From an uncultured Alistipes sp. (GTDB taxonomy: Bacteria; Bacteroidota; Bacteroidia; Bacteroidales; Rikenellaceae), in assembly GCA_949283205.1 (NCBI GenBank), contig CASDSD010000037.1:186001-250000 (forward strand): a stretch of 64,000 bases of DNA. Direction: 5' to 3'. The notes below the pieces were generated by a model. That model ran no database searches, had not been told where the DNA came from, and saw only the letters and a program-made list of their open reading frames with translations. The position numbers were made by a program, and so were the translations under genes. Below are positions 55,294-64,000 of the stretch, one piece after another. Numbering within the stretch: the stretch's first letter is position 1; each line of letters opens with the position of its first letter.

Positions 55294-56376
55294 TCATATG
55301 CCGAGCAGGCTGCGGGTGTCCTCCATGAAGAGGTCGTATCGCCGGCGCGCGTCGTCGCTCATGCGTATCGTATCGGCCACCTCGGGCGGCAGGATGGCAT
55401 AGTCGGGCGTATGCACCCATACGGGCGTTATCTCAAGGCTGTATTTGAGCGGGCCGTCCCCCGTGCGTTCGATGTCGATAGTGGCGATGATTCCTCCGTC
55501 GCAGTAACGCTGCCGCTGGTTGGAGACGAAATTCCCGAGCGAATATACGGTGACACCTTCGTGCGGGTCGCACTCGGCCGGCTGAACGACGTGCGGGTGG
55601 CTGCCGATGATGATATTCACGCCGTGGCGGCGCAGGAAGGCGGCCATGGCGCGCTGTGCGGCATCGGGTTGCCTTTGATATTCGTTGCCCCAGTGCATGA
55701 CGGCCATGATACAGTCCGCCCGGCTGCGGTCCACGGCGGCGATGTCGCGTGACATGGCGGCCGTATCCATGCGGTTTACGATACATCCCGCAGGTACGGG
55801 CAGGCCGTTGGTGCCATATGTGTAGTTGAGTACCGCCACGCCGATGCCGTTGCGTTCGAAATACTGCGGGTTGTTGAGCCGGTAGTCAAGGCTGTCGCGG
55901 TAGACACCCGTGCGGCGTATGCCGTGGCTGTCGAGGATGCGGGTCGTAGTGCGTATCCCCTCTGCGCCGCGGTCGCAGCAGTGGTTGTTGGCCATCGCCG
56001 CCAGGTCGATCTGCATCTGCCGCATGGCCTCCGCCACGGCGGCCGGGGAACGGAAACACGGGTAACCGGTATATGGCCCGTGATCGCTGAGCGTGGTCTC
56101 GAGGTTTACGATCGCCAGATCGGCCCTGCGCATCATCTGTGCGACATGGCGGAACGAGGCGTCGTAGTCATAGCGTTCAAGTCCGTCGCGCTCGGTGCGT
56201 GCCGCCGTCAGTTGCGGCACGTGTTGCATGAGGTCTCCGGCCGCCACGATGCGCAGGCGTTGCGTCACGGCACTTGCGGGCATAGCCTCTGCCGCCGCCT
56301 TGACCGGGAAACGCACGAGGCGCAGCGGCAGGAATGCCGCCGCCGCCATGAGGATTATGGCCGCAAGCTGTTTCAT
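55294..56376 (-). CDS. CapA-family metallophosphatase-like protein
   Basis: A 360-residue exported protein with an N-terminal hydrophobic anchor. The CapA/PgsA-type metallophosphatase motifs are AAGDLMQH, VNLETTLSD, ANNHCCDRG, VMHWGNEY and GSHPHVVQP. CapA is needed for poly-gamma-glutamate capsule in bacilli, but in Bacteroidota such proteins are common without the pgs genes, and none is seen here. The function is open. The ATG at 56376 is chosen over an ATG three codons upstream because it begins the signal. Confidence 0.85.
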   Translation of the reverse strand: MKQLAAIILMAAAAFLPLRLVRFPVKAAAEAMPASAVTQRLRIVAAGDLMQHVPQLTAARTERDGLERYDYDASFRHVAQMMRRADLAIVNLETTLSDHGPYTGYPCFRSPAAVAEAMRQMQIDLAAMANNHCCDRGAEGIRTTTRILDSHGIRRTGVYRDSLDYRLNNPQYFERNGIGVAVLNYTYGTNGLPVPAGCIVNRMDTAAMSRDIAAVDRSRADCIMAVMHWGNEYQRQPDAAQRAMAAFLRRHGVNIIIGSHPHVVQPAECDPHEGVTVYSLGNFVSNQRQRYCDGGIIATIDIERTGDGPLKYSLEITPVWVHTPDYAILPPEVADTIRMSDDARRRYDLFMEDTRSLLGI

Positions 56377-56445
56377 GTAGGTCAAAAGTAGTAAAAAAAT
56401 GTGGCTGCGGCAAAACCGTTCTGGATTCCGCCGCGCGACGGGGAC

Positions 56446-56478
56446 AAAGAAGACGGACTCCGCGATGCGGAGCCCGTC
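56446..56478 (-). terminator. Terminator of the porin-like gene
   Basis: GACGGACTCCGC (56452-56463) pairs with GCGGAGCCCGTC (56467-56478), one mismatch. On the minus strand it is followed by TTCTTTG. Confidence 0.78.
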
Positions 56479-56501
56479 CTGGCCGTATGGAATGTCTGAC
56501 G

Positions 56502-57857
56502 TCAGAAATTGTACTGTATCATTATACTGAGCCGGTTGGCCGAATTGTGCGAGTCGTCCATGTTGCGGCGCGAACCGTGAAGGTATTCGGCGGCAACCTT
56601 GCAGTTGCGAGTGAGATTGTAGAATATGTTACCGAAGATATAGGTGCCGCGCTTGTATTGGTCGGTGGCGTAATATCCGTTGCACATGTTCACGCGCACG
56701 GTAGAATATCCTCCCGAGACGAAGAGCTTCGAAGGTACGATGTTCACCTGGCCCGCAGCCTGCCAGCCCCACATCGGCATGGTCTGTATCTGCTCGGGGT
56801 TCACCGGATTGGGGGTGAAGTCGAGGCCGCTGCCCGTAAGGTCCTGTATGTATGGCGTTATGCCCTTGCCGTAGACGCCGTTGAAGAAGAGGGTGAAATA
56901 GGGGCATGTCTCGACGCGGCCGCTGGCCTGCACACCCCAGCCGAGAAGGCTGGTGTTCTCGCCCGAGACGGCATTGTTGAGATACATGTTGCGCAGCACG
57001 GCCGAGGCGCGGAAGTGGCTCGAGCGGTTCTCGCCCCACGCATACTGGCAGTAGAGCGGTATGTCGGGAACACGTTGCGATATGGGGCGGAAATTCTCGT
57101 CGTAGGTGCCGCTCACGACGGGCATCTCGGCGGCTACGCCCACCTTGAAGTGGCGGTCGTGGAACGAATGCTCGTAGCGGAGCAGTGTCGCGAAGTTGAA
57201 GTTATATGCATTCGGCCCCTGGAAGTCGATGGTCGTTGGGGCCGCCTCCAGATCGCAGAAGGTGGTTATGTCGCGGCCGGCGGTGAAGCCCAGCAGCGAG
57301 ACATAGGCCGACCGCAGGCGCGGCGTGTAGCTGAACTCGGCGCCGCCGCGGAAATCCATGTCCACGAAGGCTATCACGGGCCCCAGCATCGGAGAGTTGA
57401 TCACCGCCTTGGTGAAGATGCGCGAGGTGGTGGCATCCATCATCACGCGCTGGCGGTTGGCATAGTCGGAGTAGACGGGAATGTCGTAGGGGACGAAGTC
57501 GATGTTGTCTACGGCACCCATGAAGTCATAGCTCGTGCGAAGGTTTACATAACCGCCGATACCGAGTGAAAACCTGTTGTTTTTGGTGGTGAAGATGAAC
57601 TGCGGGTCCTCCACCTGCTGGAAACCCCTGCGGCGGGTCTCGACGAATTCCACCGTCACGTTCCTTGCCGCCGTGTTGCTTTGTGCGATGTAGCGGCTCG
57701 TGGGACTGTGGTACATGCTGTCGTTGCGCTCTATGGCGATGAGATATATCGCCGGCTGGAAATCGCTTCCGTGCATGCGGTAGTGGCGTTGTGCCGACAC
57801 GGGGAGTGCGCATGCCGCAATGAACGACAATGCTAACAAATGTCTTAATTTTCTCAT
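56502..57857 (-). CDS. Outer-membrane porin-like protein (DcaP-type)
   Basis: A 451-residue protein with a signal peptide ending VSAQ (about 23). After a short polar segment, alternating strand patterns run to a C-terminal MIQYNF, the terminal aromatic residue of outer-membrane barrels. The segment FSLGIGGYVNLRTSYDFMG and later RRQR-free barrel strands resemble the DcaP-like porins of Bacteroidota. The substrate is unknown. It is divergent from the metallophosphoesterase gene and single on its strand, ahead of capA. Confidence 0.72.
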   Translation of the reverse strand: MRKLRHLLALSFIAACALPVSAQRHYRMHGSDFQPAIYLIAIERNDSMYHSPTSRYIAQSNTAARNVTVEFVETRRRGFQQVEDPQFIFTTKNNRFSLGIGGYVNLRTSYDFMGAVDNIDFVPYDIPVYSDYANRQRVMMDATTSRIFTKAVINSPMLGPVIAFVDMDFRGGAEFSYTPRLRSAYVSLLGFTAGRDITTFCDLEAAPTTIDFQGPNAYNFNFATLLRYEHSFHDRHFKVGVAAEMPVVSGTYDENFRPISQRVPDIPLYCQYAWGENRSSHFRASAVLRNMYLNNAVSGENTSLLGWGVQASGRVETCPYFTLFFNGVYGKGITPYIQDLTGSGLDFTPNPVNPEQIQTMPMWGWQAAGQVNIVPSKLFVSGGYSTVRVNMCNGYYATDQYKRGTYIFGNIFYNLTRNCKVAAEYLHGSRRNMDDSHNSANRLSIMIQYNF

Positions 57858-57916
57858 AAGCGAGTCGTTTTGATTGAATATTTTGAATTGTGATGACTAT
57901 TGCATCGTAAAAATCT

Positions 57917-57924
57917 TATCTTTG
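57917..57924 (+). promoter_or_regulatory. Predicted -7 element of the metallophosphoesterase gene
   Basis: TATCTTTG. The chosen start at 57995 leaves a leader of about 65 bases. Confidence 0.55.
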
Positions 57925-57994
57925 TAACACAAAGCAACTAATATGCCAAATGGCTGCCGGGTGACGGAGCGGCTTCAGGTTCGACTGTGGGTGT

Positions 57995-59167
57995 ATGATA
58001 TGGATTATAGCGGCATTTTCGCTCGGGTTGATGGTCGTCGACCATGCCGTGGTCAAACGGTGCGCGGCCGACAGACCGTGCCGCCGTCGCATCATGCTGG
58101 CGGCAGCGTGGGTGACGGACTCCCTGCCCTTCCTGTGTTGGGCCGTGACGGAGATATTCTGGCGTGACAACTCCACCACGATGGTAATGTCGTCGATGTG
58201 GATATTCTTTGTCTATATGGTGACGGCCGTAGGGCGGCTGCCGTTGAATATCGCCCTGCTGGCATCGCACAGGTTGTGGGCGCTGCTTGCGGGTGTCGCG
58301 CTCTCGTTGGCGCTGGAGGCGGCATTCGTCTACGGTATGGCTGTGACGCGTACCGACTACGTAGTCAATCGCGTGGAGATAGTCTCCGACCGTCTGCCTG
58401 CCTCGTTCGACGGCTACACCATAGTGCAGATCTCCGACATGCACATAGGCTCTATGGTGCGGCCGCGTCGGGAACTGGAGCGTATCGTCGGGCTGTGCAA
58501 TGCACAGGAGGCCGATATGGTGGCATATTGCGGCGATCTGATCAATATACGGCATTCGGAGACGGCGGCCGTAGCCGATATCCTGAAACGGCTGCGGGCC
58601 AGGGACGGGGTCTATTCCGTTCTGGGTAATCACGACCTGGGAGTATATGTGCGAGACACGATCTCGCAGCCCGTCGAGGAGAATACGCGCCGCGTGTCGG
58701 CGGCGGAGCGGTCGTTGGGATGGCGCCTGCTGGATGACCGGACGGAATATCTGCATCGGGGCGAGGATTCCGTATCGCTGACGGGAATCTCGTTCCGGCG
58801 CGAGTGGGCCGAGACGCAGCACTCCTCCGACCTGCCGGCTGCGGGCATAGAGAAGGCATACGTCGGGGTGCCGCACGGAGTGTTCAACATAACGCTGTCG
58901 CATGTCCCGCAGATGTGGGACGATATCGTCGCTGCGGGATACGGCGACCTCACGCTTTCGGGGCATGTACACTCGATGCAGATGAAGATTCCCGTCGGGA
59001 AGCGTGGCATATCGCCTGCGGCCTTGCGCTACAGGCGCTGGAGCGGACTCTACACCGAGCGCGGACACAGCCTGTATGTGAACGACGGCGTGGGATGCGT
59101 CCTCTTCCCGATGCGGGTGGGCGCGCGGCCCGAGATAACAGTTTTGGTGCTGGTGTCGGAACGGTGA
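57995..59167 (+). CDS. Membrane-anchored metallophosphoesterase (YkuE/YaeI type)
   Basis: A 390-residue protein. About four hydrophobic helices (to residue 110) precede a calcineurin-like domain with QISDMHIGS, YCGDLINI, VLGNHDLG, TLSHVP and LSGHVHSMQ, a complete two-metal site. Related enzymes cleave UDP-diacylglucosamine or act on other phosphoesters; the substrate here is unknown. An ATG at 57943 is out of frame and encodes no recognisable protein, so 57995 is taken as the start. The gap 59168-59391 to tolC contains no gene. Confidence 0.85.
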   Translation: MIWIIAAFSLGLMVVDHAVVKRCAADRPCRRRIMLAAAWVTDSLPFLCWAVTEIFWRDNSTTMVMSSMWIFFVYMVTAVGRLPLNIALLASHRLWALLAGVALSLALEAAFVYGMAVTRTDYVVNRVEIVSDRLPASFDGYTIVQISDMHIGSMVRPRRELERIVGLCNAQEADMVAYCGDLINIRHSETAAVADILKRLRARDGVYSVLGNHDLGVYVRDTISQPVEENTRRVSAAERSLGWRLLDDRTEYLHRGEDSVSLTGISFRREWAETQHSSDLPAAGIEKAYVGVPHGVFNITLSHVPQMWDDIVAAGYGDLTLSGHVHSMQMKIPVGKRGISPAALRYRRWSGLYTERGHSLYVNDGVGCVLFPMRVGARPEITVLVLVSER

Positions 59168-59360
59168 CCGGATGCGGAAAGATGTTGCGGCGGGATTATT
59201 GCGTCGCTATCGATGCCTGAACGGGCGCCGGCATGTGGAACGTGCGGGCAAAATGAGTACAATTGAGTGCGATTTATGTATATGGGAACGGAAAAATGTT
59301 TGAAAACGGCAGTAACTTATCCTATTCCGGTATTTTATGTTCTAAATGGAAAATTATGGA

Positions 59361-59368
59361 TACATTTG
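59361..59368 (+). promoter_or_regulatory. Predicted -7 element of the exporter operon
   Basis: TACATTTG. It ends 23 bases before the TolC-like ATG at 59392 and so argues against codons further upstream in the frame. Confidence 0.55.
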
Positions 59369-59391
59369 CCGTGATAAATAATGCGATCGGT

Positions 59392-60846
59392 ATGAAGAAG
59401 AATCTGTTTTTGATTTGTCTGACGCTCGCCTCCGTGGGAGTCTCGGCCCAGAACGACGGCCGGCTGTTGTCATTGGAGGAGGCTGTCGAGATTGCCACTA
59501 CGGAGAATCCGGCTGTCAAGGCGTCGGATTATGAGCAGATGGCGGCCAAACGCCAGCGTCAGGCGGCCGTCGGACTCCGTATGCCCAAGATAAACGCCGT
59601 GGGCAGCTATGTCTACATGGGTGACGACATAGCCCTGGATGCCAACTCGCTCAAGGAGCCCGTGGGCACGGCGGCGGGCAACCTCATCTCGACAGGCGTG
59701 CAGACGGGCATCATAAGCCAGCAGTTGGCCGGCCTGCTGCAGCAGACGCTGGGAGCGATGTCGGGGCTCGACTGGACATACAAGCTGCAGGACCGCAGTT
59801 TCGGGTTCGTGGGCGGCGAGATCACCATGCCGATATTCCTCGGTGGCAAGATCAACGTTGCCAACCGCGCCGCGCGCATCGACGAGAATACCGTCAAGGA
59901 GCAGGGCGTGCAGACACGCAACGCCTTGATCTCGGAGCTTGTCGAGCGTTACTACGGCTTGGCTCTGGCGGCACAGGTGGTGGACGTGCGGCGCCAGGTC
60001 GCAGACGGCATACGCAAGCATTTGAATGATGCCGTCGCCCTCGAGCAGCAGGGCATGCTCGCAAAGAGCGAACGCCTCTATGTCGAGTACATGATGACGC
60101 AGGCCGAACGCGAACTGCAGAATGCCGAGCTGCAGCTCTCGACGATAAAGGACGCGCTGAACAATACGCTGGCATCGAATGCCGTGGAGTATGTCCCGGC
60201 CACGGCGATGTTCGTGATAGACAACATCGAGGATGTGGAGTACTACAAGTCGTTGGCGACGAATCACAACCCGCTGCTGAATCAGGTGGCCCTCAAGAAG
60301 GATCTGGCCGAGCAGGGCGTGCGTTTGCAGCGCGCGGCATACTTCCCGCAGATCGTGGCCATGGGCGGCGGAAGCATATATAACTATCAGGTGACGAACA
60401 TGCTGCCGCGCTGGGCCGTAGGCGTGGGCGTGAGCTTCAATATTTTCGACGGCCTGAACCGCGAATACAAGCACGCCGCGGCAAAGCAGACCGTGCGCCA
60501 GGTCGAGCAGCTTCAGACCAAGGCGCAGGAGGATATCGCCGTACTGATCGAGAAACTGTATAACCAGCTGCTCAACTATTACAACCAGTTCCATTCGGTG
60601 GAGTCGTCGATCGCCTTTGCCGAGGAGTATCTCAAGGCGAAGAATGCCGCTTTCCTCGAGGGGTGGAGTTCGTCCTCGGACCTTATCGACGCCGAGCTGA
60701 ATCTGGCGAAGGCGCGTATCGAGCGCATGCAGATGGCCTATTCGTACGACGTGGCTCTGGCGGAGCTGCTCGAGGCGGCCGGCGTGAGCGACGAGTACAC
60801 CTCATATTCACGGCGCATCGACGCGCGGCAAATAACGTTTGAATAA
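59392..60846 (+). CDS. TolC-family outer-membrane efflux protein
   Basis: A 484-residue protein with a signal peptide ending VSAQ. Two long helical repeats rich in Ala, Gln and Glu (RLLSLEEAVEIATTENPAVK at the start; NELVERYYGLALA-like and SSSDLIDAELNLAKARIERMQ later) fit the OEP domain of TolC. It forms the outer-membrane channel of a tripartite exporter. It heads the operon with HlyD and two ABC-2 permeases, spaced 18, 15 and 6 bp. Confidence 0.92.
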   Translation: MKKNLFLICLTLASVGVSAQNDGRLLSLEEAVEIATTENPAVKASDYEQMAAKRQRQAAVGLRMPKINAVGSYVYMGDDIALDANSLKEPVGTAAGNLISTGVQTGIISQQLAGLLQQTLGAMSGLDWTYKLQDRSFGFVGGEITMPIFLGGKINVANRAARIDENTVKEQGVQTRNALISELVERYYGLALAAQVVDVRRQVADGIRKHLNDAVALEQQGMLAKSERLYVEYMMTQAERELQNAELQLSTIKDALNNTLASNAVEYVPATAMFVIDNIEDVEYYKSLATNHNPLLNQVALKKDLAEQGVRLQRAAYFPQIVAMGGGSIYNYQVTNMLPRWAVGVGVSFNIFDGLNREYKHAAAKQTVRQVEQLQTKAQEDIAVLIEKLYNQLLNYYNQFHSVESSIAFAEEYLKAKNAAFLEGWSSSSDLIDAELNLAKARIERMQMAYSYDVALAELLEAAGVSDEYTSYSRRIDARQITFE

Positions 60847-60864
60847 CGATAAAGAAGACGAAAT

Positions 60865-61854
60865 ATGAAAAAGCGTAATGTTATCTGGCTGATTATAGCC
60901 TTGGTAGTCATAATTACGATTGTGGCGCTGGTCGGATGGTATCTCAAGCGCTCGGAGCCTACGATCATTCAGGGAACTGTGGAGTGTACCACATACAAGG
61001 CCTCGTCGAAGATTGCCGGCCGCATCGAGGAGATGAAGGTCGCGCAGGGCGATCATGTCGCGAAGGGACAGTTGCTCTACGTCCTTTCGACCCCGGAACT
61101 CGACGCCAAGCTGCGTCAGGCCGAGGCGGTGAAGAGCGCCGCCACGGCAATGGACAAGAAGGCTCTGGCCGGGGCCCGCGTACAGCAGATCGAGGCCGCA
61201 CTCAACATGTGGCAGAAGGCGCAGGCGGGCAAGGAACTCGCCGAGAAGACCTACCAGCGCGTCAAGGCTCTCTATGAGCAGGGTGTCGTCCCGGCGCAGA
61301 ACTACGACGAGGCGGATGCCAACTATCGCGCCATGGTCGCTACGGAGATGGCTGCAAAGGCGCAGTATGACCTTGCCGTGGCCGGAGCCAGCAAGGAGGA
61401 GAAGGAGGCCGCAGCGGCACAGGTGCAGCAGGCCGAAGGCGTTGTCAGCGAGGTCGAGTCATATATCGGCGACGCGATGGTGTATTCGCCTGTCGACGGC
61501 GAGGTGTCGACCATCATAGCCGAGCAGGGCGAACTGGTGGGCACGGGCTATCCCGTCGTGGCGATACTCGACACCACGGACACGTGGGTTACGTTCAACA
61601 TCAAGGAGACACTCCTGCCGAAAATCACCACGGGGATGAAGATGCAGGCCTATGTGCCGGCTCTGGACCGCAACGTGGTGCTCGAGGTTACGTATATCTC
61701 GGTGCAGGCCGATTTCGCCACATGGAGCGCAACGCGTACGCAGGGCAGTTTCGATATACGCACCTTCGCCGTGAAGGCGCGCCCGACCACCGACGTGGAG
61801 AATATCCGTCCCGGCATGAGCGTACTGGTCAATTGGGATGAGTTGGGTAAGTAA
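60865..61854 (+). CDS. HlyD-family periplasmic adaptor
   Basis: A 329-residue protein with one N-terminal membrane helix (about 5-25). A biotinyl-lipoyl half (GRIEEMKVAQGDHVAKGQLLYVL), a helical hairpin (about 75-185) and the second lipoyl half (VYSPVDGEVSTIIAEQGELVGTG) follow, then a beta-barrel domain. It joins the inner-membrane permeases to the TolC channel. Similar to YhiI/YbhG adaptors that serve ABC-2 exporters. Confidence 0.92.
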   Translation: MKKRNVIWLIIALVVIITIVALVGWYLKRSEPTIIQGTVECTTYKASSKIAGRIEEMKVAQGDHVAKGQLLYVLSTPELDAKLRQAEAVKSAATAMDKKALAGARVQQIEAALNMWQKAQAGKELAEKTYQRVKALYEQGVVPAQNYDEADANYRAMVATEMAAKAQYDLAVAGASKEEKEAAAAQVQQAEGVVSEVESYIGDAMVYSPVDGEVSTIIAEQGELVGTGYPVVAILDTTDTWVTFNIKETLLPKITTGMKMQAYVPALDRNVVLEVTYISVQADFATWSATRTQGSFDIRTFAVKARPTTDVENIRPGMSVLVNWDELGK

Positions 61855-61869
61855 AACCGGAAGAGAGCG

Positions 61870-63045
61870 ATGCGATTCCTTCGTAACATAAATGCGGCGC
61901 TGGTGCGCGAGTTGAAGCGCATATGGGACTTCCCCTCCTATATGATGCTGCTCACCGTGCTGCCCGTGATATCGTTCGCCTTCTTCGCGGTGGTATTCGA
62001 GAAGGGGATACCGCACGACCTGCCCATAGCCGTACTCGATGAAGATCACTCGTCGCTGTCGCGTACGCTGACACAGATGATAGATGCCGCCCCCGAGACG
62101 GAGGTCAAATACGGCATTACCGATATGGACGAGGGTGAAAAACTCATACGCGAGGGCAAGATATACGCCGTGGTGCTTATCCCGTCGTTTTTCGAGAAGA
62201 GCATCCTGAGCAATACGCAGACACACGTCGAGGCGTATGTGTCGGGTGTGAATATCCTCACCAATGGACTTATATCAAAGGATTTGCAGACCACGATCAC
62301 AACCTTTGGCGCAGGTATCCAGCTGCAGGTGCTCATGAAGCAGGGCCTGACCGAGAAACAGGCTCTGGCGCAGGCGATGCCCGTGCGGTTCGACAAACAC
62401 GTATTGTTCAATCCCTATACGAATTACGGATATTATCTCTCGCCGAGCTTCATGCCCATGATGATCATGATCTTCACAGTGCTGGCCACGGTCTTCGCCA
62501 TAGGATCGGAGTTGCGTTACTCGACCGCCAGGGATTGGATCGAGAGCGCCGATTCGTCTCTCGGCGCGGCCCTCATAGGCAAGCTGCTGCCGGTGTTCGT
62601 CTCGATGACAATAATGTCGCTGCTGATGTTCTTCATCCTCTTCGACATAATAAACGTACCGCTGAACGGCAGCTTCGGAATCCTTTTCGGCGGGTGTCTC
62701 GTATTTATCCTGAGCTATATGGCTATCGCCGTGTTCGTGGTGTCGCTTACGGCCGACCTGCGTCTGGCGCTCTCGCTCGGCGGCGGATATTCGGTGCTGG
62801 CATTCACCTTCTCTGGCCTGTCGTTCCCGATCATGGCCATGTATGAGGGCGTGCGCATCTTCAGCCACATATTCCCGTTCACCTACTTCACCGACATGAT
62901 TGTCGATCAGGCGCTGCGCGGCGCCCCGATCGCCTATTCGCTGCCGGACATGTGTTATATGGGCCTCTTCCTGCTGCTGCCGCTGCTGGTTCTGCCGCGC
63001 CTCTACAGAATCTCGACCGACAGCCGCTATTGGGGTAAAATGTAG
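61870..63045 (+). CDS. ABC-2 type transporter permease (first)
   Basis: A 391-residue membrane protein. One helix near residues 20-40 is followed by a large periplasmic domain (to about 180), then five helices at the C-terminus, the ABC2_membrane_3 plan of YhhJ/YbhS. The FNPYTNYGYYLSPSFMPMMIMIF junction is typical. It forms the inner-membrane pore with the next gene product. No ATPase domain is present in it. Confidence 0.9.
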   Translation: MRFLRNINAALVRELKRIWDFPSYMMLLTVLPVISFAFFAVVFEKGIPHDLPIAVLDEDHSSLSRTLTQMIDAAPETEVKYGITDMDEGEKLIREGKIYAVVLIPSFFEKSILSNTQTHVEAYVSGVNILTNGLISKDLQTTITTFGAGIQLQVLMKQGLTEKQALAQAMPVRFDKHVLFNPYTNYGYYLSPSFMPMMIMIFTVLATVFAIGSELRYSTARDWIESADSSLGAALIGKLLPVFVSMTIMSLLMFFILFDIINVPLNGSFGILFGGCLVFILSYMAIAVFVVSLTADLRLALSLGGGYSVLAFTFSGLSFPIMAMYEGVRIFSHIFPFTYFTDMIVDQALRGAPIAYSLPDMCYMGLFLLLPLLVLPRLYRISTDSRYWGKM

Positions 63046-63051
63046 ACGACT

Positions 63052-64000
63052 ATGAGTAAATTGAGAGATACCGTAAGATCATACCGACGACAACTGTACG
63101 CCGTGATGAGGAACGAGTATGCCACGATCTTCTCCGACAAGGGGGTGATGCTGGTGATGATACTCGCGCTGCTCATATATCCCACGATCTACTCGCTGGG
63201 TTACGGCGCGGAGGTGCTGCGCAACGTCCCCGTAGGCGTGGTCGACATGAGCAAGACGCCGGCAAGCCGCAAGCTGATCGATGCCATCGACATGGGTCCT
63301 AATACGGTCGTGGCGTATGAACTGCCCGATATGGTGGAGGCGGAAAAGAAGTTCTTCGACCGCGACATATACGGCATACTGTACATACCGGACGACTACG
63401 AGCAGAAACTTCTGGGCGGGCAGATGGCGACCGTTGGAATATATCTCGACGCAAGCTACATGCTCATGTACCGCCAGGCGTTCCAGGAGATGGTGGCCGG
63501 AATAAACACGACGGGGGCGATGGTCGAGTTCCAGCGAATGATCGCAAAGGGAGCGAACCTCCCGCAGGCGAAGGCCATAACACAGCCGGTAATATACGAG
63601 AGCCATGCGCTGTTCAATCCCTATCTGGGATACGGGACCTTCGTCATGCCCCCGATAATCGTCGTCATCATACAGCAGACGCTGCTGGTGGGTATAGGCA
63701 TGATCGGCGGCACGTGGCGCGAACACGGCATATACGGCAAACTGAAGCCCCGCGGCAGCCGTCGCATGTCGACTTTCCCGATCGTCATCGGCAAGGCACT
63801 GTCCTATGCTTCGGTGTATGCCGTGACGACGTTCTACCTCATGACGGTGCATTATCGTCTGTTCCACTATCCGATGAACGGGCGCACGGCGACGATTGTC
63901 GTTTTCCTGGCGATGTATGTCTTTGCGTGCATATTCATGGGAATAGCCCTCTCGACGCTCTTCCGCCGGCGCGAGAACTCGCTCATGATGCTATTGTGGA
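63052..64000 (+). CDS. ABC-2 type transporter permease (second, cut by window end)
   Basis: The frame is open from ATG at 63052 to the last base, giving 316 residues so far. The start MSKLRDTVRSYRRQLYAVMRNEYA leads to a helix, a periplasmic domain with LRNVPVGVVDMSKTPASRKL, and at least four helices after FNPYLGYGTFVMPPI. It is a paralogue of the gene before it, 6 bp downstream, with the same plan. The C-terminus and any following ATPase gene lie beyond the window. Confidence 0.88.
   Translation, partial: MSKLRDTVRSYRRQLYAVMRNEYATIFSDKGVMLVMILALLIYPTIYSLGYGAEVLRNVPVGVVDMSKTPASRKLIDAIDMGPNTVVAYELPDMVEAEKKFFDRDIYGILYIPDDYEQKLLGGQMATVGIYLDASYMLMYRQAFQEMVAGINTTGAMVEFQRMIAKGANLPQAKAITQPVIYESHALFNPYLGYGTFVMPPIIVVIIQQTLLVGIGMIGGTWREHGIYGKLKPRGSRRMSTFPIVIGKALSYASVYAVTTFYLMTVHYRLFHYPMNGRTATIVVFLAMYVFACIFMGIALSTLFRRRENSLMMLLW

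Noticed and set aside
57943..58167. A 74-codon frame starting at ATG 57943
   Set aside because: It overlaps the metallophosphoesterase gene in another frame, and its product shows no family features.

Overview
The window looks like chromosomal core genome from a high-GC member of the Bacteroidota, most likely Alistipes or a close Rikenellaceae relative. The evidence is the recurrent TAnnTTTG promoter element (often with TTTG 18-22 bases upstream), few Shine-Dalgarno sites, a tmRNA tag ending in YALAA, a PUR-alpha-like protein, a Hist1-like protein and a short primary sigma factor. The genus is inferred from overall character, not from a database match. No CRISPR array, prophage, insertion sequence, tRNA or rRNA was found.

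Layout. 1-5.3 kb: the tail of a GNAT acetyltransferase, a secreted PepC-type peptidase, tmRNA (ssrA, minus strand), lrgAB and an AspT/YidE-type transporter. 5.3-10.4 kb: a small Cys-rich membrane protein, a Hist1-like protein, a minus-strand envelope operon (YtfJ-like protein, Omp85-type barrel, phosphoethanolamine transferase) and a low-molecular-weight tyrosine phosphatase. 10.4-16.2 kb: a complete L-rhamnose operon, rhaB-rhaA-rhaT-rhaD, ending in an AraC-family regulator. 16.4-24.5 kb: a DUF6624 protein, glyA, rpoD, a thioredoxin-domain lipoprotein with a G10 tract in its predicted promoter, ung and alkaline phosphatase. 24.5-29.4 kb: cysteine synthase, M20 dipeptidase, glmM and a nucleoside phosphorylase.

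29.4-38.0 kb: a long co-directional run of dnaN, a DEDDh exonuclease, a three-LysM protein with a periplasmic-binding-type C-terminus, rex, a ribF-like gene lacking a recognisable riboflavin kinase domain, a thioesterase, a YhhN-family protein and htpG. 38.2-46.3 kb: a GH95 lipoprotein glycosidase, then a minus-strand cluster of serine hydrolase, dnaE and trxA. 46.4-54.4 kb: a DUF2007 protein and minus-strand genes aroE, a DedA-like protein, mnmA, the PUR protein, an S41 protease, hisS and ettA. 54.6-64 kb: rubrerythrin, a CapA-like protein, a porin-like protein, a metallophosphoesterase, and an exporter operon (TolC, HlyD, two ABC-2 permeases) that runs off the right edge.

No clearly new multi-gene system is visible. 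The observations most worth following are the G-tract inside the promoter of the thioredoxin lipoprotein, an imperfect 29-bp palindrome placed like an activator site in front of rhaB, the LysM plus periplasmic-binding fusion, the kinase-less ribF, and a 30-bp perfect palindrome upstream of the tyrosine phosphatase gene.
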